A DNA stretch of 64,000 nucleotides. Origin: Actinomycetes bacterium. GTDB lineage: Bacteria > Actinomycetota > Actinomycetes > Propionibacteriales > Propionibacteriaceae. Below the pieces are notes generated by a model. The model saw only the letters and a list, made by a program, of their open reading frames with translations. It made no database searches and was not told the DNA's origin. The translations under genes and the position numbers were made by a program. Below, piece after piece: positions 33,212 to 42,337 of the stretch (within the stretch, counting starts at the first letter, position 1; the number at the start of each line of letters is the position of its first letter). The stretch lies in the NCBI GenBank assembly GCA_023392635.1, contig JAEVYS010000093.1, positions 1 through 64,000 on the forward strand, read 5' to 3'.

Positions 33212-33243
33212 CATCGTCCGGGGGTCGTCGTCGGCGCGCTGCG

Positions 33244-35679
33244 TTACGAGGCCCGCGAGACCACGGCCGCCTCGGCGAAATCGGCGGTTGCGGGTGGTTC
33301 CGGGGCGAGCGTCACGGCGGGCCTGACCGGCGGTTCGCTGGGACCGGCCGACCGCCAGTGCAGGAGCCACTGGGTCAGCTCGGACGCGGGAATGGGCCTC
33401 GACATGAAGTAGCCCTGCGCGTGGTCGCAGCCCATCCGGGTGAGCTCTGCATACGTGCCCTCGGTCTCCACGCCCTCGGCGACGATGCTCAACCCCAGCG
33501 AGTGCGCGAGGGTGATCGTGGACGAGACCAGGGCGGCAGTGCGGGCGTCCTGGGTCATCGGGATGACGAAGGAGCGGTCGATCTTCAGCTCGTCGATCGG
33601 CAGCTCACGCAGGTAGGACAGTGAGTTGTAGCCGGTACCGAAGTCGTCCACGGCGATCGTGACGCCGCTCTCGCGGAGCCGGGTCAGGATGCCCTGGGCG
33701 ACCTCACGATCGCTCATCAGGAACTGCTCGGTGATCTCCAGCTGCAGCGCTCCCGGACGGACGCCCCGCGCGGCCAGCATCGCCGTGATCTCCGCCGGCA
33801 GTTCCGGGTTCGAGAGGGAGCCGGCCGACAGGTTGACCGCGACCGTGAGCGGCGTGCCCGCCCGGTCCCAGGCGGCGGCCTGGTCGAGTGCCTGGCCGAG
33901 TACCGTACGGGTGAGTGCCGGCATCAGCCCGGCTGCCTCCACCTGCGCGAGGAAGGCGTCGGGGAAGAGCAGCCCGCGTACCGGGTGGTTCCACCGCACC
34001 AGCGCCTCGACACTGTGCACCTGACCGGTGGCCAGGTCGACCTTGGGCTGGTAGTGCAGCACGAACTGGTCAGCACTGAGCGCGGTGCGCAGCTCCTGGA
34101 CCGCCTGCAGCGTCCCCGCGCCGTCGGCATCCTCGGCGTGGCAGTACACGTGGTGGCCACGACGGGAGGCCTTCGCCTTGTACATGGCGATGTCGGCCTT
34201 GCGGAGCAGCATGCCGAGGTCGGGCCCGTCGTCGGGGAACAGCGCGATGCCGATGCTCACTCCGATCCGAAGGGCGGTCCCGTCCACGACCAGCGGCTCC
34301 TCCACCGACCGGCAGATCCGTTCGGCGGTGTCCCTGGCCTCGTCGTGGCCGGCGCCCGCCAGCAGGACCGCGAACTCGTCGCCACCCAGGCGCGTGAGCA
34401 GGTCGGCACTGCGGAGGTTCTTCCGCAGCCGGGCGCCGAGCTGCACCAGGAGCTGGTCCCCCGCGCCGTGGCCCAGGCTGTCGTTCACCTCCTTGAAGCC
34501 GTCGAGGTCGAGCATGAGCAGCGCCTGGCGCGGACGCCCGGGATCGGCCAGCCGCACCTGGCCCTCGGCGTAGAGCGCGCGCCGGTTCGGCAGGCCGGTC
34601 AGCTCGTCCGTCGCGGCCGCGACCCGGCGCTGCTCCGCCATGCCCTCGAGGACTCGGGCCGCCAGGTGGGCTCGCACCCCGGCAGCGAGCAGGGCACCGA
34701 CCGCCAGCAGGAGGGCCGGCGGCGGGACAGCGAGACGGCTGCTCAGAACCAGCACCGACAGTCCGGCCAGGGTCGCCACCGACGACGCGGTCAGCCCCCA
34801 GGCACGGCTCGCCCGGCTCCCGGAGCCGGCGGTCGTGCGTGCGGCGGCCCGCGTCGCACTGTCGACCCACAGGGCCATCATCGCCAGCCCCAGGGCCCAG
34901 CCGGCGTCCAGCGGCGTGCCGAGCACGTAGCCCCCGCTCGCCATCTCCAGTCCGTAGAGCACGTCGGTGGTCGCGAACACGAGCAGGCCGGACGCGAGGA
35001 GGCCCCAGCGGTTGCCGGTCTCCGCCCGCAGGGCGGCGATGCCCACCACGGCCGAGACGAGGACCAGGTCGAAGAGCGGCGGTGCCACGGCCACCGCCGT
35101 GGCGAGGCCGGACAGGTGGTCGGTGGTGGCGGACTCGAGGACCGGGTCCAGCAGGACGGCCAGGAGGGCCCCGGCGCCCAGCGAACCGACGACGCAGTCG
35201 AGCCACACCGACGCAGCCAGCCGACGGGCACGACGCCGGACGATGATCGCCAGCGCCGCCAGCAGCAGCGGGTACACCATCAGGTAGCCGATGTCGGCCG
35301 GCGAGGGGAACGGCACCTCGCCGCCGCCGATGGTGATCCCCAGGTAGATCGTGTCGCCCACGGCGAAGGAGGTCACCGCGGCGGAGGCGAGGACAACCTC
35401 CGGACGGCGCCGGCCCACGCGCAGGACGGCGAGCCAGCACACCGCCACCGGCAACCACACCGTGAGCAGGCCGAGCCAGTCGTCGACCAGGCGCCCGAAC
35501 CAGCCGTCCCAGGTCGGCCCCCACCCCAGGGCATGCACCCCGAGCGCGACGACGTAGGCGCCAACCGACAGCAGCATCGCCCACAGGAGGACGGTGCGCG
35601 CCACCGCGCGTCTGCCGGCCCGTGCCAGGGCACGCGGAATTCCGGGCGCGGCGTCGGCGCGCGGGGTGGTGTGGGACAT
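33244..35679 (-). CDS. Membrane GGDEF-EAL cyclic-di-GMP protein
   Basis: 811 residues: about ten TM segments (residues 25-345), a GGDEF diguanylate cyclase domain (about 365-520; RLGGDEFAVLL with an intact RXXD inhibitory site, RSAD, five residues before) and an EAL phosphodiesterase domain (about 540-785; EALVRW, EITEQF, DDFGTGYNSL, KIDRSFV, EGVET). Both active sites look complete, so it can in principle make and degrade c-di-GMP. ATG at 35679 with GGAGG upstream. It is the only c-di-GMP enzyme in the window. The N-terminal membrane part is a sensor of unknown ligand. Confidence 0.93.
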   Translation of the reverse strand: MSHTTPRADAAPGIPRALARAGRRAVARTVLLWAMLLSVGAYVVALGVHALGWGPTWDGWFGRLVDDWLGLLTVWLPVAVCWLAVLRVGRRRPEVVLASAAVTSFAVGDTIYLGITIGGGEVPFPSPADIGYLMVYPLLLAALAIIVRRRARRLAASVWLDCVVGSLGAGALLAVLLDPVLESATTDHLSGLATAVAVAPPLFDLVLVSAVVGIAALRAETGNRWGLLASGLLVFATTDVLYGLEMASGGYVLGTPLDAGWALGLAMMALWVDSATRAAARTTAGSGSRASRAWGLTASSVATLAGLSVLVLSSRLAVPPPALLLAVGALLAAGVRAHLAARVLEGMAEQRRVAAATDELTGLPNRRALYAEGQVRLADPGRPRQALLMLDLDGFKEVNDSLGHGAGDQLLVQLGARLRKNLRSADLLTRLGGDEFAVLLAGAGHDEARDTAERICRSVEEPLVVDGTALRIGVSIGIALFPDDGPDLGMLLRKADIAMYKAKASRRGHHVYCHAEDADGAGTLQAVQELRTALSADQFVLHYQPKVDLATGQVHSVEALVRWNHPVRGLLFPDAFLAQVEAAGLMPALTRTVLGQALDQAAAWDRAGTPLTVAVNLSAGSLSNPELPAEITAMLAARGVRPGALQLEITEQFLMSDREVAQGILTRLRESGVTIAVDDFGTGYNSLSYLRELPIDELKIDRSFVIPMTQDARTAALVSSTITLAHSLGLSIVAEGVETEGTYAELTRMGCDHAQGYFMSRPIPASELTQWLLHWRSAGPSEPPVRPAVTLAPEPPATADFAEAAVVSRAS

Positions 35680-35760
35680 TGCGATTTCCTCCGGACACCA
35701 CCGGGGGGTGGCTGAACTGGCGTTCGGACGTGGGTGCGCCGGGGCGACGCAGAGACCTTG

Positions 35761-35789
35761 ATTCTTCCCTAAGTGAAAAACCTTCTCAA
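35761..35789 (-). promoter_or_regulatory. Promoter of GGDEF-EAL gene (TTGAGA-N17-AAGAAT)
   Basis: On the minus strand TTGAGA (35789-35784), 17 bases, then AAGAAT (35766-35761). Transcription would begin near 35754, leaving a leader of about 75 bases with GGAGG near its end. I could not fold a convincing c-di-GMP riboswitch in that leader. Confidence 0.45.
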
Positions 35790-35808
35790 CTCCGCGCTCG
35801 CCGGCCGG

Positions 35809-36402
35809 TCAGGCACGCAGCGAGTAGACAGCGGCTCCGGCCAGGAGGTTGGCCACGCGGTCGGGGGCGGTGATCGGCCGGCCCGTCGGGGTGAGCGGGA
35901 TCCGGCGTTCGATCTGCAGCCCCTCCTTGGCGAACAGTTCCTCCATCTCGACCAGCGTCGTGAAGCGCAGGTTGGGCGAGTCGTACCAGGAGTACGGCAG
36001 ATCGCGACCCATCGGCATGCGGCCGGCCAGCAGCCGCAACCGGTGCTGCCAGTACCCGAAGTTCGGCACCGAGACGATCAGCTGGTCGGCGATCCGGCCC
36101 ATGTGCCGCAGCACCGTGGCAGGACGGTGCAGCGTCTGGACCGTGCGCGACAGGACCACCACGTCGTAGGAATGGTCGGAGAAGTCATCGAGCTGGGAGT
36201 CCATGTCGAGCTCGATGACCGGGACGCCGAGCCGGATCGCCGCCACGACCTGCTCGGGGTCGATCTCCACCCCCGTGCCACGGCACCCGGCCTCACCGAT
36301 CAGGTGTGCCAGCAACTCCCCGGATCCGCAGCCGAGGTCGAGCACCCGGCTCCCCCTCGGGATGAGGTCGGCGACCAGCGCCAGGTCGGGACGCAGGCTC
36401 AC
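35809..36402 (-). CDS. metW: Methionine biosynthesis protein MetW
   Basis: 197-residue SAM-methyltransferase-fold protein always found next to metX. Motif I is VLDLGCGSGELLAHLI; GVEIDPEQV and VVVLSRTVQTLHRP follow, then the MetW-specific block FGYWQHRLRLLAGRMP. MetW is thought to modulate homoserine acyltransferase rather than to methylate. GTG at 36402 overlaps the metX stop (GTGA), so the pair is co-translated. Confidence 0.93.
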   Translation of the reverse strand: MSLRPDLALVADLIPRGSRVLDLGCGSGELLAHLIGEAGCRGTGVEIDPEQVVAAIRLGVPVIELDMDSQLDDFSDHSYDVVVLSRTVQTLHRPATVLRHMGRIADQLIVSVPNFGYWQHRLRLLAGRMPMGRDLPYSWYDSPNLRFTTLVEMEELFAKEGLQIERRIPLTPTGRPITAPDRVANLLAGAAVYSLRA

Positions 36403-37547
36403 GACGACACCTCTTCGAGCGCTCGGTCGAGGAACGCCCGCAGGGTCGCGTGGTACGGCTCCACCGCGAGAAGGAACGAGTCGTGCCCCCAGGTGGAGGG
36501 GATCTCGCGGAAGGTCACCGGCTGTCCGGCGTGCTCGAGCGCCCGGACGATCCGCCGGGAGTGGTCCGTGCCGAAACGCCAGTCGGTCTCGAACGAGAGC
36601 ACCAGCCACTTCACCGGGCACTGCCGGACGGCGTCGAGGGCGTCGTGCTCGGCGAACGGGTCGAAGTAGTCCATCACCCGGGTGAGGTAGAGGTAGCTCA
36701 GCGCGTCGAACCGCTCGAGGAACGCCTGCCCCTGGTGGTCGAGGTAGCTCTCCACGGCGAAGTCGATGCCGAAGCCCGGCTCGTGCCGCTCCGGATGCGG
36801 GGCGCGCCCGAACTTCTCGGTCAGTGCGCCCTCGGAGAGGTAGGTGATGTGCGCCATCATCCGCGCGATGGACAGTCCGGTGTCGGGGTTCACCCCGGCC
36901 TCGGCGTAGGCGCCGTCCACGAAGTTCGGGTCGGTCATGATGGCGCGGCGCGCCACCGCGGAGAAGGCGATGTTCTGCGCGGTCAGGCGGCTGGAGGCCG
37001 CGATCACCAGCGCGTTCGCGATCTCGTCGGGGTGGTCCACCGCCCACTGCAGCACCTGCATCCCGCCCAGCGACCCCCCGAGGGCTGCCAGCAGGCGCGT
37101 GATGCCCAGGTGCTTCACCAGGGCGCGGTGGACCTCGACCAGGTCGCGCACCATCAGCACGGGGAAGTGCAACCCGTACGCCGTGCCGGTGGCCGGGTCG
37201 ATCGAGGACGGACCGGTGCTGCCCTGGCATCCCCCGATCAGGTTCGCGCAGATGACGAAGAACCGGTCCGTGTCCAGCGGCTTGCCCGGGCCGATCAGGT
37301 TGTCCCACCAGCCGGGACGCGAGGCACCTTCGTGGAAGCCGGCGGCGTGGGCGTCCCCGGTGAGCGCATGGCAGACGAACACCGCGTTGTCGGCGGCCGG
37401 CGACAGCGTGCCGTAGGTCTCGTAGGCGACGTCGACCGGGCCGAGCGTGCCTCCACGCTCGAGGTGGAGGGGTGCTTCGGCGGTGAACAACCGGACGGTG
37501 GAGGTGCTCACCAGGCCGACCGAGCCGGTCTGTGGCTGTCCCTGCAT
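36399..37547 (-). CDS. metX: Homoserine O-acetyltransferase
   Basis: Alpha/beta-hydrolase that acetylates (or succinylates) homoserine in the methionine pathway. 382 residues. The nucleophile elbow is GGSLGGMQVLQW, the oxyanion loop CHALTGDAHAAG, and the Asp/His end FETDWRF and STWGHDSFL. ATG at 37547 with a GGGGAGGGGTGAGGG leader. Sulfhydrylase (MetY) is not adjacent. Operon metX-metW; the MalY-type lyase at 8.2 kb may belong to the same pathway. Confidence 0.95.
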   Translation of the reverse strand: MQGQPQTGSVGLVSTSTVRLFTAEAPLHLERGGTLGPVDVAYETYGTLSPAADNAVFVCHALTGDAHAAGFHEGASRPGWWDNLIGPGKPLDTDRFFVICANLIGGCQGSTGPSSIDPATGTAYGLHFPVLMVRDLVEVHRALVKHLGITRLLAALGGSLGGMQVLQWAVDHPDEIANALVIAASSRLTAQNIAFSAVARRAIMTDPNFVDGAYAEAGVNPDTGLSIARMMAHITYLSEGALTEKFGRAPHPERHEPGFGIDFAVESYLDHQGQAFLERFDALSYLYLTRVMDYFDPFAEHDALDAVRQCPVKWLVLSFETDWRFGTDHSRRIVRALEHAGQPVTFREIPSTWGHDSFLLAVEPYHATLRAFLDRALEEVSS

Positions 37548-37577
37548 CCCTCACCCCTCCCCCGCTACCGCGGCCTC

Positions 37578-37583
37578 ACTATA
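37578..37583 (-). promoter_or_regulatory. -10 element (TATAGT) of metX-metW
   Basis: TATAGT on the minus strand; transcription would begin near 37571, leaving a leader of about 24 bases with a G-rich Shine-Dalgarno. This is the conventional layout, unlike the leaderless genes around it. No T-box or SAM riboswitch fits in so short a leader. Confidence 0.55.
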
Positions 37584-37646
37584 GCCGCGACCTCCCGCCC
37601 GTCCCGCCGTGGGAGAATCGCCCGGACGAGTGCGAAAGGTCGAGGA

Positions 37647-38114
37647 ATGAGCGAACTGAAGGACCGGATCCAGGCTGACCTGGTGGCGGCGATGAAGGCC
37701 AAGGATGACCTGGTCAGGTCCACCCTGCGCATGGCGGTGAGCGCCATCCAGACCGAGCAGGTGGCCGGCAGGGAGGCTCGCGAACTGTCCGACCCGGAGG
37801 TGCTCGCGGTGCTGAACCGGGAGGTGGCGAAGCGGCGTGACTCCGCGGAGGCGTACACCGCGGGCAACCGTCCCGAGCTGGCCGGCAAGGAGCTGGCCGA
37901 GGTCGAGGTGCTGCAGCGCTACCTGCCTGCCGCCCTCAGTGATGCCGAACTCGATCAGATCGTGGCCGAGGAGGTCGCCGCAGCGGCGGCGGAGGCCGGC
38001 GAGGCGCTCACGATGCGCCAGATGGGCCCGGTGATCAAGGCCGTCAACGCGCGGGCCGCCGGACGGGCAGAGGGCGCCAAGGTCGCTGCGAAGGTGAAGG
38101 CTGCCCTGTCGTAG
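37647..38114 (+). CDS. GatB/YqeY domain protein
   Basis: 155 residues of the YqeY family, related to the tail of GatB amidotransferase and possibly binding tRNA. Helical, with the family start SELKDRIQADLVAAMKAKDDLVRSTLRM and GPVIKAV near the end. Function unproven. ATG at 37647 preceded by GAGGA. Its stop is 3 bases from the stop of the convergent CorA gene. Confidence 0.88.
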   Translation: MSELKDRIQADLVAAMKAKDDLVRSTLRMAVSAIQTEQVAGREARELSDPEVLAVLNREVAKRRDSAEAYTAGNRPELAGKELAEVEVLQRYLPAALSDAELDQIVAEEVAAAAAEAGEALTMRQMGPVIKAVNARAAGRAEGAKVAAKVKAALS

Positions 38115-38117
38115 CGG

Positions 38118-39116
38118 TCACCACCAGCCCTGCCGCTTCGCCCACCTGAGCAGGACGAGGGACAGCGCGACCATCACCACCAGGAGGATGGTCAGCCACG
38201 TCCAGTCGGTCGACTGGTTGACGATCACGTTCATGCCGAGCACCGAGCTGATGGCCGTGACCGGCAGGGTGATCGCCGCGATCACCGCGAGCCGCTCGGC
38301 GGCGATGGTCATCTTGGTGTCGGTCCTGGCCCGGTAGTACTCGGTGATGCCGGTCAGGAAGTCCAGCTGGCTGTGCGTGATCCGGGCGAGGCGGTCGTAG
38401 GCGTCCTTGTTGTCCCGCAGCATCGCCTCGACGCCCTTGTCCGCGGCCAGCAGCCGGATCGCGCGGCCGTAGATCTCGGCGGACTGGCTGCTCATCGTGC
38501 GGACGGTGAGCAGGGCGTGGCGGCACTGGAAGAGTTCCTCGAGGAACACCTGCGGGTTGGCATCGTTGGCGTGTCCCATCACCTGTTTCTCCAACTCGCC
38601 CACGTCACGGGCGAGCCGGTTCACGAAACGCTCCTCGGCGATGGCCAGGCCGCTGACGATCCGCTTGGACGCCGCCCATGGGCCCGAGGGCACCCAGCGC
38701 CCGGTGAGCATCCGCTCGGCCAGTTCGTCGGTCTCCTCCAGCAGCCTCTCCAGCGGCACCGCCAGGTTGCGCGGGCCATGGGTCGTGATCAGGTAGTTGG
38801 CGCCGATGAACTGGTCCAGCTCCATGTAGTGGACGTGACCGGCCTCGCCGACCAGCGGTCGGTGCAGGACGAGGAAGAGAACGTTTCCGTAGAGGTGCAG
38901 CCGCGGCACGTGGTTGCGCTCCATCACGTCGGCGACCGCTGCCGGATGCGCGCCGAACACGTCGCCGAGCAGGGCGGCGGTCTGCTCGTCCGGCTCGGGC
39001 ACGTCCAGCCACAGCCAGCCGGACCCATCCTTCATCAGCGCCGGCAGCTCGGCATCGGTCCGCTTCGTCACCGTGCCCGTCTCCCGGTCGACCCACAACA
39101 GCCGCTGGACCGCCAT
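38118..39116 (-). CDS. CorA-like divalent cation channel
   Basis: 332 residues of the CorA/MRS2 family of magnesium and cobalt channels. Large N-terminal cytoplasmic domain, long stalk helix and two C-terminal TM segments; the pore signature GMN is present as SSVLGMNVIVN. ATG at 39116 follows TAAACT by 7 bases (leaderless). The last residues AKRQGWW form the basic tail. Confidence 0.9.
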   Translation of the reverse strand: MAVQRLLWVDRETGTVTKRTDAELPALMKDGSGWLWLDVPEPDEQTAALLGDVFGAHPAAVADVMERNHVPRLHLYGNVLFLVLHRPLVGEAGHVHYMELDQFIGANYLITTHGPRNLAVPLERLLEETDELAERMLTGRWVPSGPWAASKRIVSGLAIAEERFVNRLARDVGELEKQVMGHANDANPQVFLEELFQCRHALLTVRTMSSQSAEIYGRAIRLLAADKGVEAMLRDNKDAYDRLARITHSQLDFLTGITEYYRARTDTKMTIAAERLAVIAAITLPVTAISSVLGMNVIVNQSTDWTWLTILLVVMVALSLVLLRWAKRQGWW

Positions 39117-39123
39117 GTCGGGG

Positions 39124-39129
39124 AGTTTA
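39124..39129 (-). promoter_or_regulatory. -10 element (TAAACT), leaderless start of CorA-like gene
   Basis: TAAACT on the minus strand, 7 bases, then the ATG at 39116. The hexamer overlaps the stop-codon region of the upstream MFS gene (39127). Confidence 0.6.
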
Positions 39130-40392
39130 CGACGCGGTGCGATACCGCCAGAAGGCCGGCACGACGAGGGCCACGAGCACGGTCAGCACGATCACCGCGA
39201 CGCCGCCGCCGCCGATCGCCCACGCCGGGCCCACCAGGCTGCCGGCGTAGCCGTGCACCACGTCGGCGATACGCGGGCCACCCGCGACGACGACGATGAA
39301 CACCCCCTGCAGGCGCCCGCGCACGGCGTCGTCGGCGGCCACCTGCAGCATGGACTGCCGGAAGGCGGCGGACGCCATGTCCGCCGCCCCGCCCACGGCG
39401 AGGAGCACGACCGCCACCGCCAGCATCGGCCGCTGCCACTGTCCGGCCAGCGCCACGGCCACACCCAGCCCGGTGATCGCGGCCCCCCAGACGAGGATGC
39501 TGAAGATCACCGCCCGTCCCTGGTTGACGACCCGCGAGACCCAGCCGGAGAACACGCCTCCGAGCAGCGACCCGATCGGGATCGCGGCCATCAGCCAGGA
39601 GTACTCCAGCCCGCCCTCGATCGGTCCTCCGAACGACACATGGGCGACTTCGGGGGCCAGGGCGCGGGGCATGCCGAAGATCATCGCGATCAGGTCGACC
39701 AGGAACGAGGTGAGCAGCACCGGGTGCCCCCGCAGGTACGCCAGGCCGTCCACCACCGAGCGCAGCCCGGGCGATCCGGCGCGGTTCTCGACCGGCATGG
39801 CGGGCAGGCGCCAGACCGCCGAGAGGGTCGCGAACAGCGTGAGGGTGTCGATCAGGTACAGCCAGCTGTAGCCGAGGACCGGGATGAGTGCGCCACCCAC
39901 CATCGGCCCGGCGATCGCCCCGGCCATCATCACGGTCATGTTCAACGCGTTGGCTGCCGGCAGCTGTTCGGCGGGAAGGAGCCGGGGCAGCACGGCGCTG
40001 CGGGTGGGCTGGTTGACCCCGAAGAACGCCTGCTGCAGGGCGAACAGGCCGAGCATCACCCACACGTTGCGCAGGTCGAGGGCCGCCTGCAGCCAGAACA
40101 GGCCGCTGGTTGCGATCAGCCCGACGGTCGTCACCACGAGCAGGATGCGGCGGTCGAAATGGTCGGCGAGCGCGCCACCCCACAGCCCGAACACGACCAG
40201 CGGTACCAACCCGAACAGGCCGGTGAGGCCGACGTAACCGGAGTCGCCGGTGATCGCGTAGATCTGCGCGGGCACCGCTGCGACCGTCAACTGCGCGCCG
40301 ATGACGGTGACGATGTTGGCCCGCCACAGCCTGGCGAAGTTGTCGTTGGCCAGGGGTGTCGTGTCGGCGAACAACTCCCTGAGACCGGCCAC
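39127..40392 (-). CDS. MFS transporter, EntS-like exporter group
   Basis: 421 residues, 12 predicted TM segments. Motif A appears as GGALADHFDRRILL between TM2 and TM3, and the start DTTPLANDNFARLWRANIVTVIGAQLTVAAVP is like the enterobactin exporter/MFS_3 group. No siderophore gene is nearby, so the substrate is unknown. GTG at 40392; TAAGCT ends 8 bases upstream. Confidence 0.85.
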   Translation of the reverse strand: MAGLRELFADTTPLANDNFARLWRANIVTVIGAQLTVAAVPAQIYAITGDSGYVGLTGLFGLVPLVVFGLWGGALADHFDRRILLVVTTVGLIATSGLFWLQAALDLRNVWVMLGLFALQQAFFGVNQPTRSAVLPRLLPAEQLPAANALNMTVMMAGAIAGPMVGGALIPVLGYSWLYLIDTLTLFATLSAVWRLPAMPVENRAGSPGLRSVVDGLAYLRGHPVLLTSFLVDLIAMIFGMPRALAPEVAHVSFGGPIEGGLEYSWLMAAIPIGSLLGGVFSGWVSRVVNQGRAVIFSILVWGAAITGLGVAVALAGQWQRPMLAVAVVLLAVGGAADMASAAFRQSMLQVAADDAVRGRLQGVFIVVVAGGPRIADVVHGYAGSLVGPAWAIGGGGVAVIVLTVLVALVVPAFWRYRTAS

Positions 40393-40400
40393 GAGCGGGG

Positions 40401-40406
40401 AGCTTA
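40401..40406 (-). promoter_or_regulatory. -10 element (TAAGCT), leaderless start of MFS gene
   Basis: TAAGCT on the minus strand, 8 bases, then the GTG at 40392; the spacing is the longest accepted here. Confidence 0.5.
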
Positions 40407-40413
40407 GCTCAGG

Positions 40414-40968
40414 TCAGCCGACCAGCCGGTGCCGGCTGACCGCCTCGTAGCCGGACCCTCCTGGCAGCACCCGTGAGCGGACAAGGGTGAACTCCTCGAC
40501 AGTCCAGGCCTGCGGCGGTGCGGCGTCGAGGATGGTCAGCCAGCGCGCGGCGGACACCGGACGGGTCCGCGCGAGGGTCAGGTGGGGGTGGAAGCGGCCG
40601 CCGTCGACCGCGACGCCCGCCGAGGAGCAGGCGTTGCGCACCCGGATCGCGAGCCGTGCGAGGTGGTCGGCCCCGGTCCGGACGCCCAGCCAGAGCGCCT
40701 TCGCGCGGTCGGGGTCCGGGAAGGCTCCGCCGCCCGCCACCTCGAGGTCGAACGGCGCCGTCCGCCGGGCCACCTGCTCGAGGCTGTCCCCGAGCACCTC
40801 GACGAGCCCCTCGGGAACGCCGGCCATGAACGCGCAGGTGAGGTGCCAGCCCTCGGGGACGGTCCATCGGAAGCGGGGTTCGGCATCCCTGCGGGGGTCG
40901 AGGAACGCGTCCCATGCCTCCACCGCCTCCTGTGGCGGCACGACTGCGACGAAGAGCCGTTCGCTCAC
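40414..40968 (-). CDS. thpR: RNA 2',3'-cyclic phosphodiesterase / 2H family
   Basis: 184 residues of the 2H phosphoesterase superfamily (LigT/ThpR). The two HXT motifs are HLTCAF (about residue 43) and HLTLAR (about 129). The enzyme opens 2',3'-cyclic phosphate ends or similar bonds in RNA. GTG at 40968 overlaps the stop of the upstream MFS gene by four bases (GTGA); the two are co-expressed. Confidence 0.88.
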   Translation of the reverse strand: MSERLFVAVVPPQEAVEAWDAFLDPRRDAEPRFRWTVPEGWHLTCAFMAGVPEGLVEVLGDSLEQVARRTAPFDLEVAGGGAFPDPDRAKALWLGVRTGADHLARLAIRVRNACSSAGVAVDGGRFHPHLTLARTRPVSAARWLTILDAAPPQAWTVEEFTLVRSRVLPGGSGYEAVSRHRLVG

Positions 40969-42209
40969 CGCGCGGCCTCGATCGGGTCGCTCGCCGCGCG
41001 TTCTCGGCGGGCGAGCCAGACGAACGGCAGCGCCAGGGCCTGGATCCCCGCCGTGACGAGGTAGGACGTGGCGTAGCCTGCGACATCGGCCACCCGGCCC
41101 AGCGCGGGCTGCACGACCACGCCGCCGGCCGATCCCATCAGCGAGTCGAACGAGAGCACGGTGGCTCGCTGTGCCGAGGGGATCACGCCGTTCAGGAAGG
41201 ACTGACGCAGCGGGGTGACCATCGCCCACACGAACGACCAGACCGCGACCAGCACGAGCGCCACCCACAGGTTCGGCGCGAACCCCAGACCGGCCAGGAG
41301 CGCCACCCCGACCACGGTGCCGAGCAGGACGGCGTCGGTGCGGCGGCGGAACAGGTGGCGGATGCGGGAGACCAGCAGGCCGCCGACGATCTGCGCACCC
41401 GCCGAGAGTGCCGCGGCTGCTCCGGCGATGCCGTACGCCTTCGGGTCGCCAGCCAGGCCGAGCAGGTACGGCTGCAGGGCGTAGAACACGTAGACGCCGA
41501 CGCCCGCGGTGAACGGGGAGGCCAGCATCAGCCACCGGACCGGCGCATTCCTCAGGCCGTTCTCGATCGACCCGGCCACGACGGCGCGGATCGCCTTCCC
41601 CGGACGTGCCGACCGGTCGGGCGTGAACCCCCGGTCGTGCATGAACAGCCAGGCCACGACCGTGCTCAGGACCAGCACCGCGGAGCGGATCAGGTAGGGC
41701 AGGCCGAGGTCGCTGGCCTGGGCGATGACGCCACCGAGCACGGCACCGACCAGCATCGCGACGCCGGTCGCGACCTGGGCACGGCCGAAGACGGCCTCCA
41801 GGCTGCCCGCCTCCCCTGCGTCGGCCAGCGCGTCGACGAGCCATGCCTCGGTGGCGCCGGAGAAGAACGTGAAGCCCAGGCCGATCAGCACCGAGGCCAG
41901 CACCCAGCCCGCGAACGGCGCCCGGGTGAACCACATCCACCAGTACAGGAGTGTCGACGTCAGCAGCGTCAGCGTCCCGAGGAGGAAGGAGAAGCGCCGC
42001 CCTCTGGTGTCGGCGACCACGCCGGTGGGAATCTCGAACAGCACCATCCCGAGGGTGAAGGCGGCGTTGGCGGTGAACGCCTCGGTGTTGTTCAGCCCGG
42101 CGTCCAGCAGGAACAGGGTGTTGACCCCCCAGATGAAGGATGCCGCCAGGGTGTTCAGCACGGTGAGGCTGAGGTAGGTGCGCTGCACCCCGGTCGCGGC
42201 TGCGTTCAC
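40965..42209 (-). CDS. MFS transporter
   Basis: 414 residues with 12 TM segments; motif A is GVVADTRGRRFSFLLG. It has the early NNTEAFTANAAFTLGMVLFEIPTG typical of the MFS_1 group annotated as tetracycline or other drug exporters; the substrate is unknown. Start GTG at 42209 is set by TACCCT ending 6 bases upstream; the upstream codons to 42233 would lie within the promoter. Confidence 0.85.
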   Translation of the reverse strand: MNAAATGVQRTYLSLTVLNTLAASFIWGVNTLFLLDAGLNNTEAFTANAAFTLGMVLFEIPTGVVADTRGRRFSFLLGTLTLLTSTLLYWWMWFTRAPFAGWVLASVLIGLGFTFFSGATEAWLVDALADAGEAGSLEAVFGRAQVATGVAMLVGAVLGGVIAQASDLGLPYLIRSAVLVLSTVVAWLFMHDRGFTPDRSARPGKAIRAVVAGSIENGLRNAPVRWLMLASPFTAGVGVYVFYALQPYLLGLAGDPKAYGIAGAAAALSAGAQIVGGLLVSRIRHLFRRRTDAVLLGTVVGVALLAGLGFAPNLWVALVLVAVWSFVWAMVTPLRQSFLNGVIPSAQRATVLSFDSLMGSAGGVVVQPALGRVADVAGYATSYLVTAGIQALALPFVWLARRERAASDPIEAAR

Positions 42210-42215
42210 CGGTTC

Positions 42216-42221
42216 AGGGTA
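42216..42221 (-). promoter_or_regulatory. -10 element (TACCCT), leaderless start of MFS-thpR unit
   Basis: TACCCT on the minus strand, 6 bases, then the GTG at 42209. Confidence 0.55.
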
Positions 42222-42292
42222 GGTCTGCAACACCGCTCAGGCGAATACCCAAGTCATGCACGAATGTGATCGTTTCAGCGCGCGAGCCGAAG

Positions 42293-42310
42293 GCGTATGA
42301 GAGCGTATGA
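42293..42310 (+). promoter_or_regulatory. Direct repeat GCGTATGA, one helical turn apart
   Basis: GCGTATGA at 42293-42300 and 42303-42310, period 10 bases, in the 128-base spacer between divergent transporter genes. It may be a regulator site; TATGAC inside the second copy could be a -10 for the DMT gene. Confidence 0.35.
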
Positions 42311-42337
42311 CACGTCTTGACGTTCGGGGGGAACCTG

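Noticed and set aside
35690..35754. c-di-GMP riboswitch in the GGDEF-EAL leader
   Set aside because: The leader is short and I could not find the paired stems or conserved GEMM positions.
37548..37571. SAM or T-box riboswitch upstream of metX
   Set aside because: The leader is about 24 bases, too short for either class.
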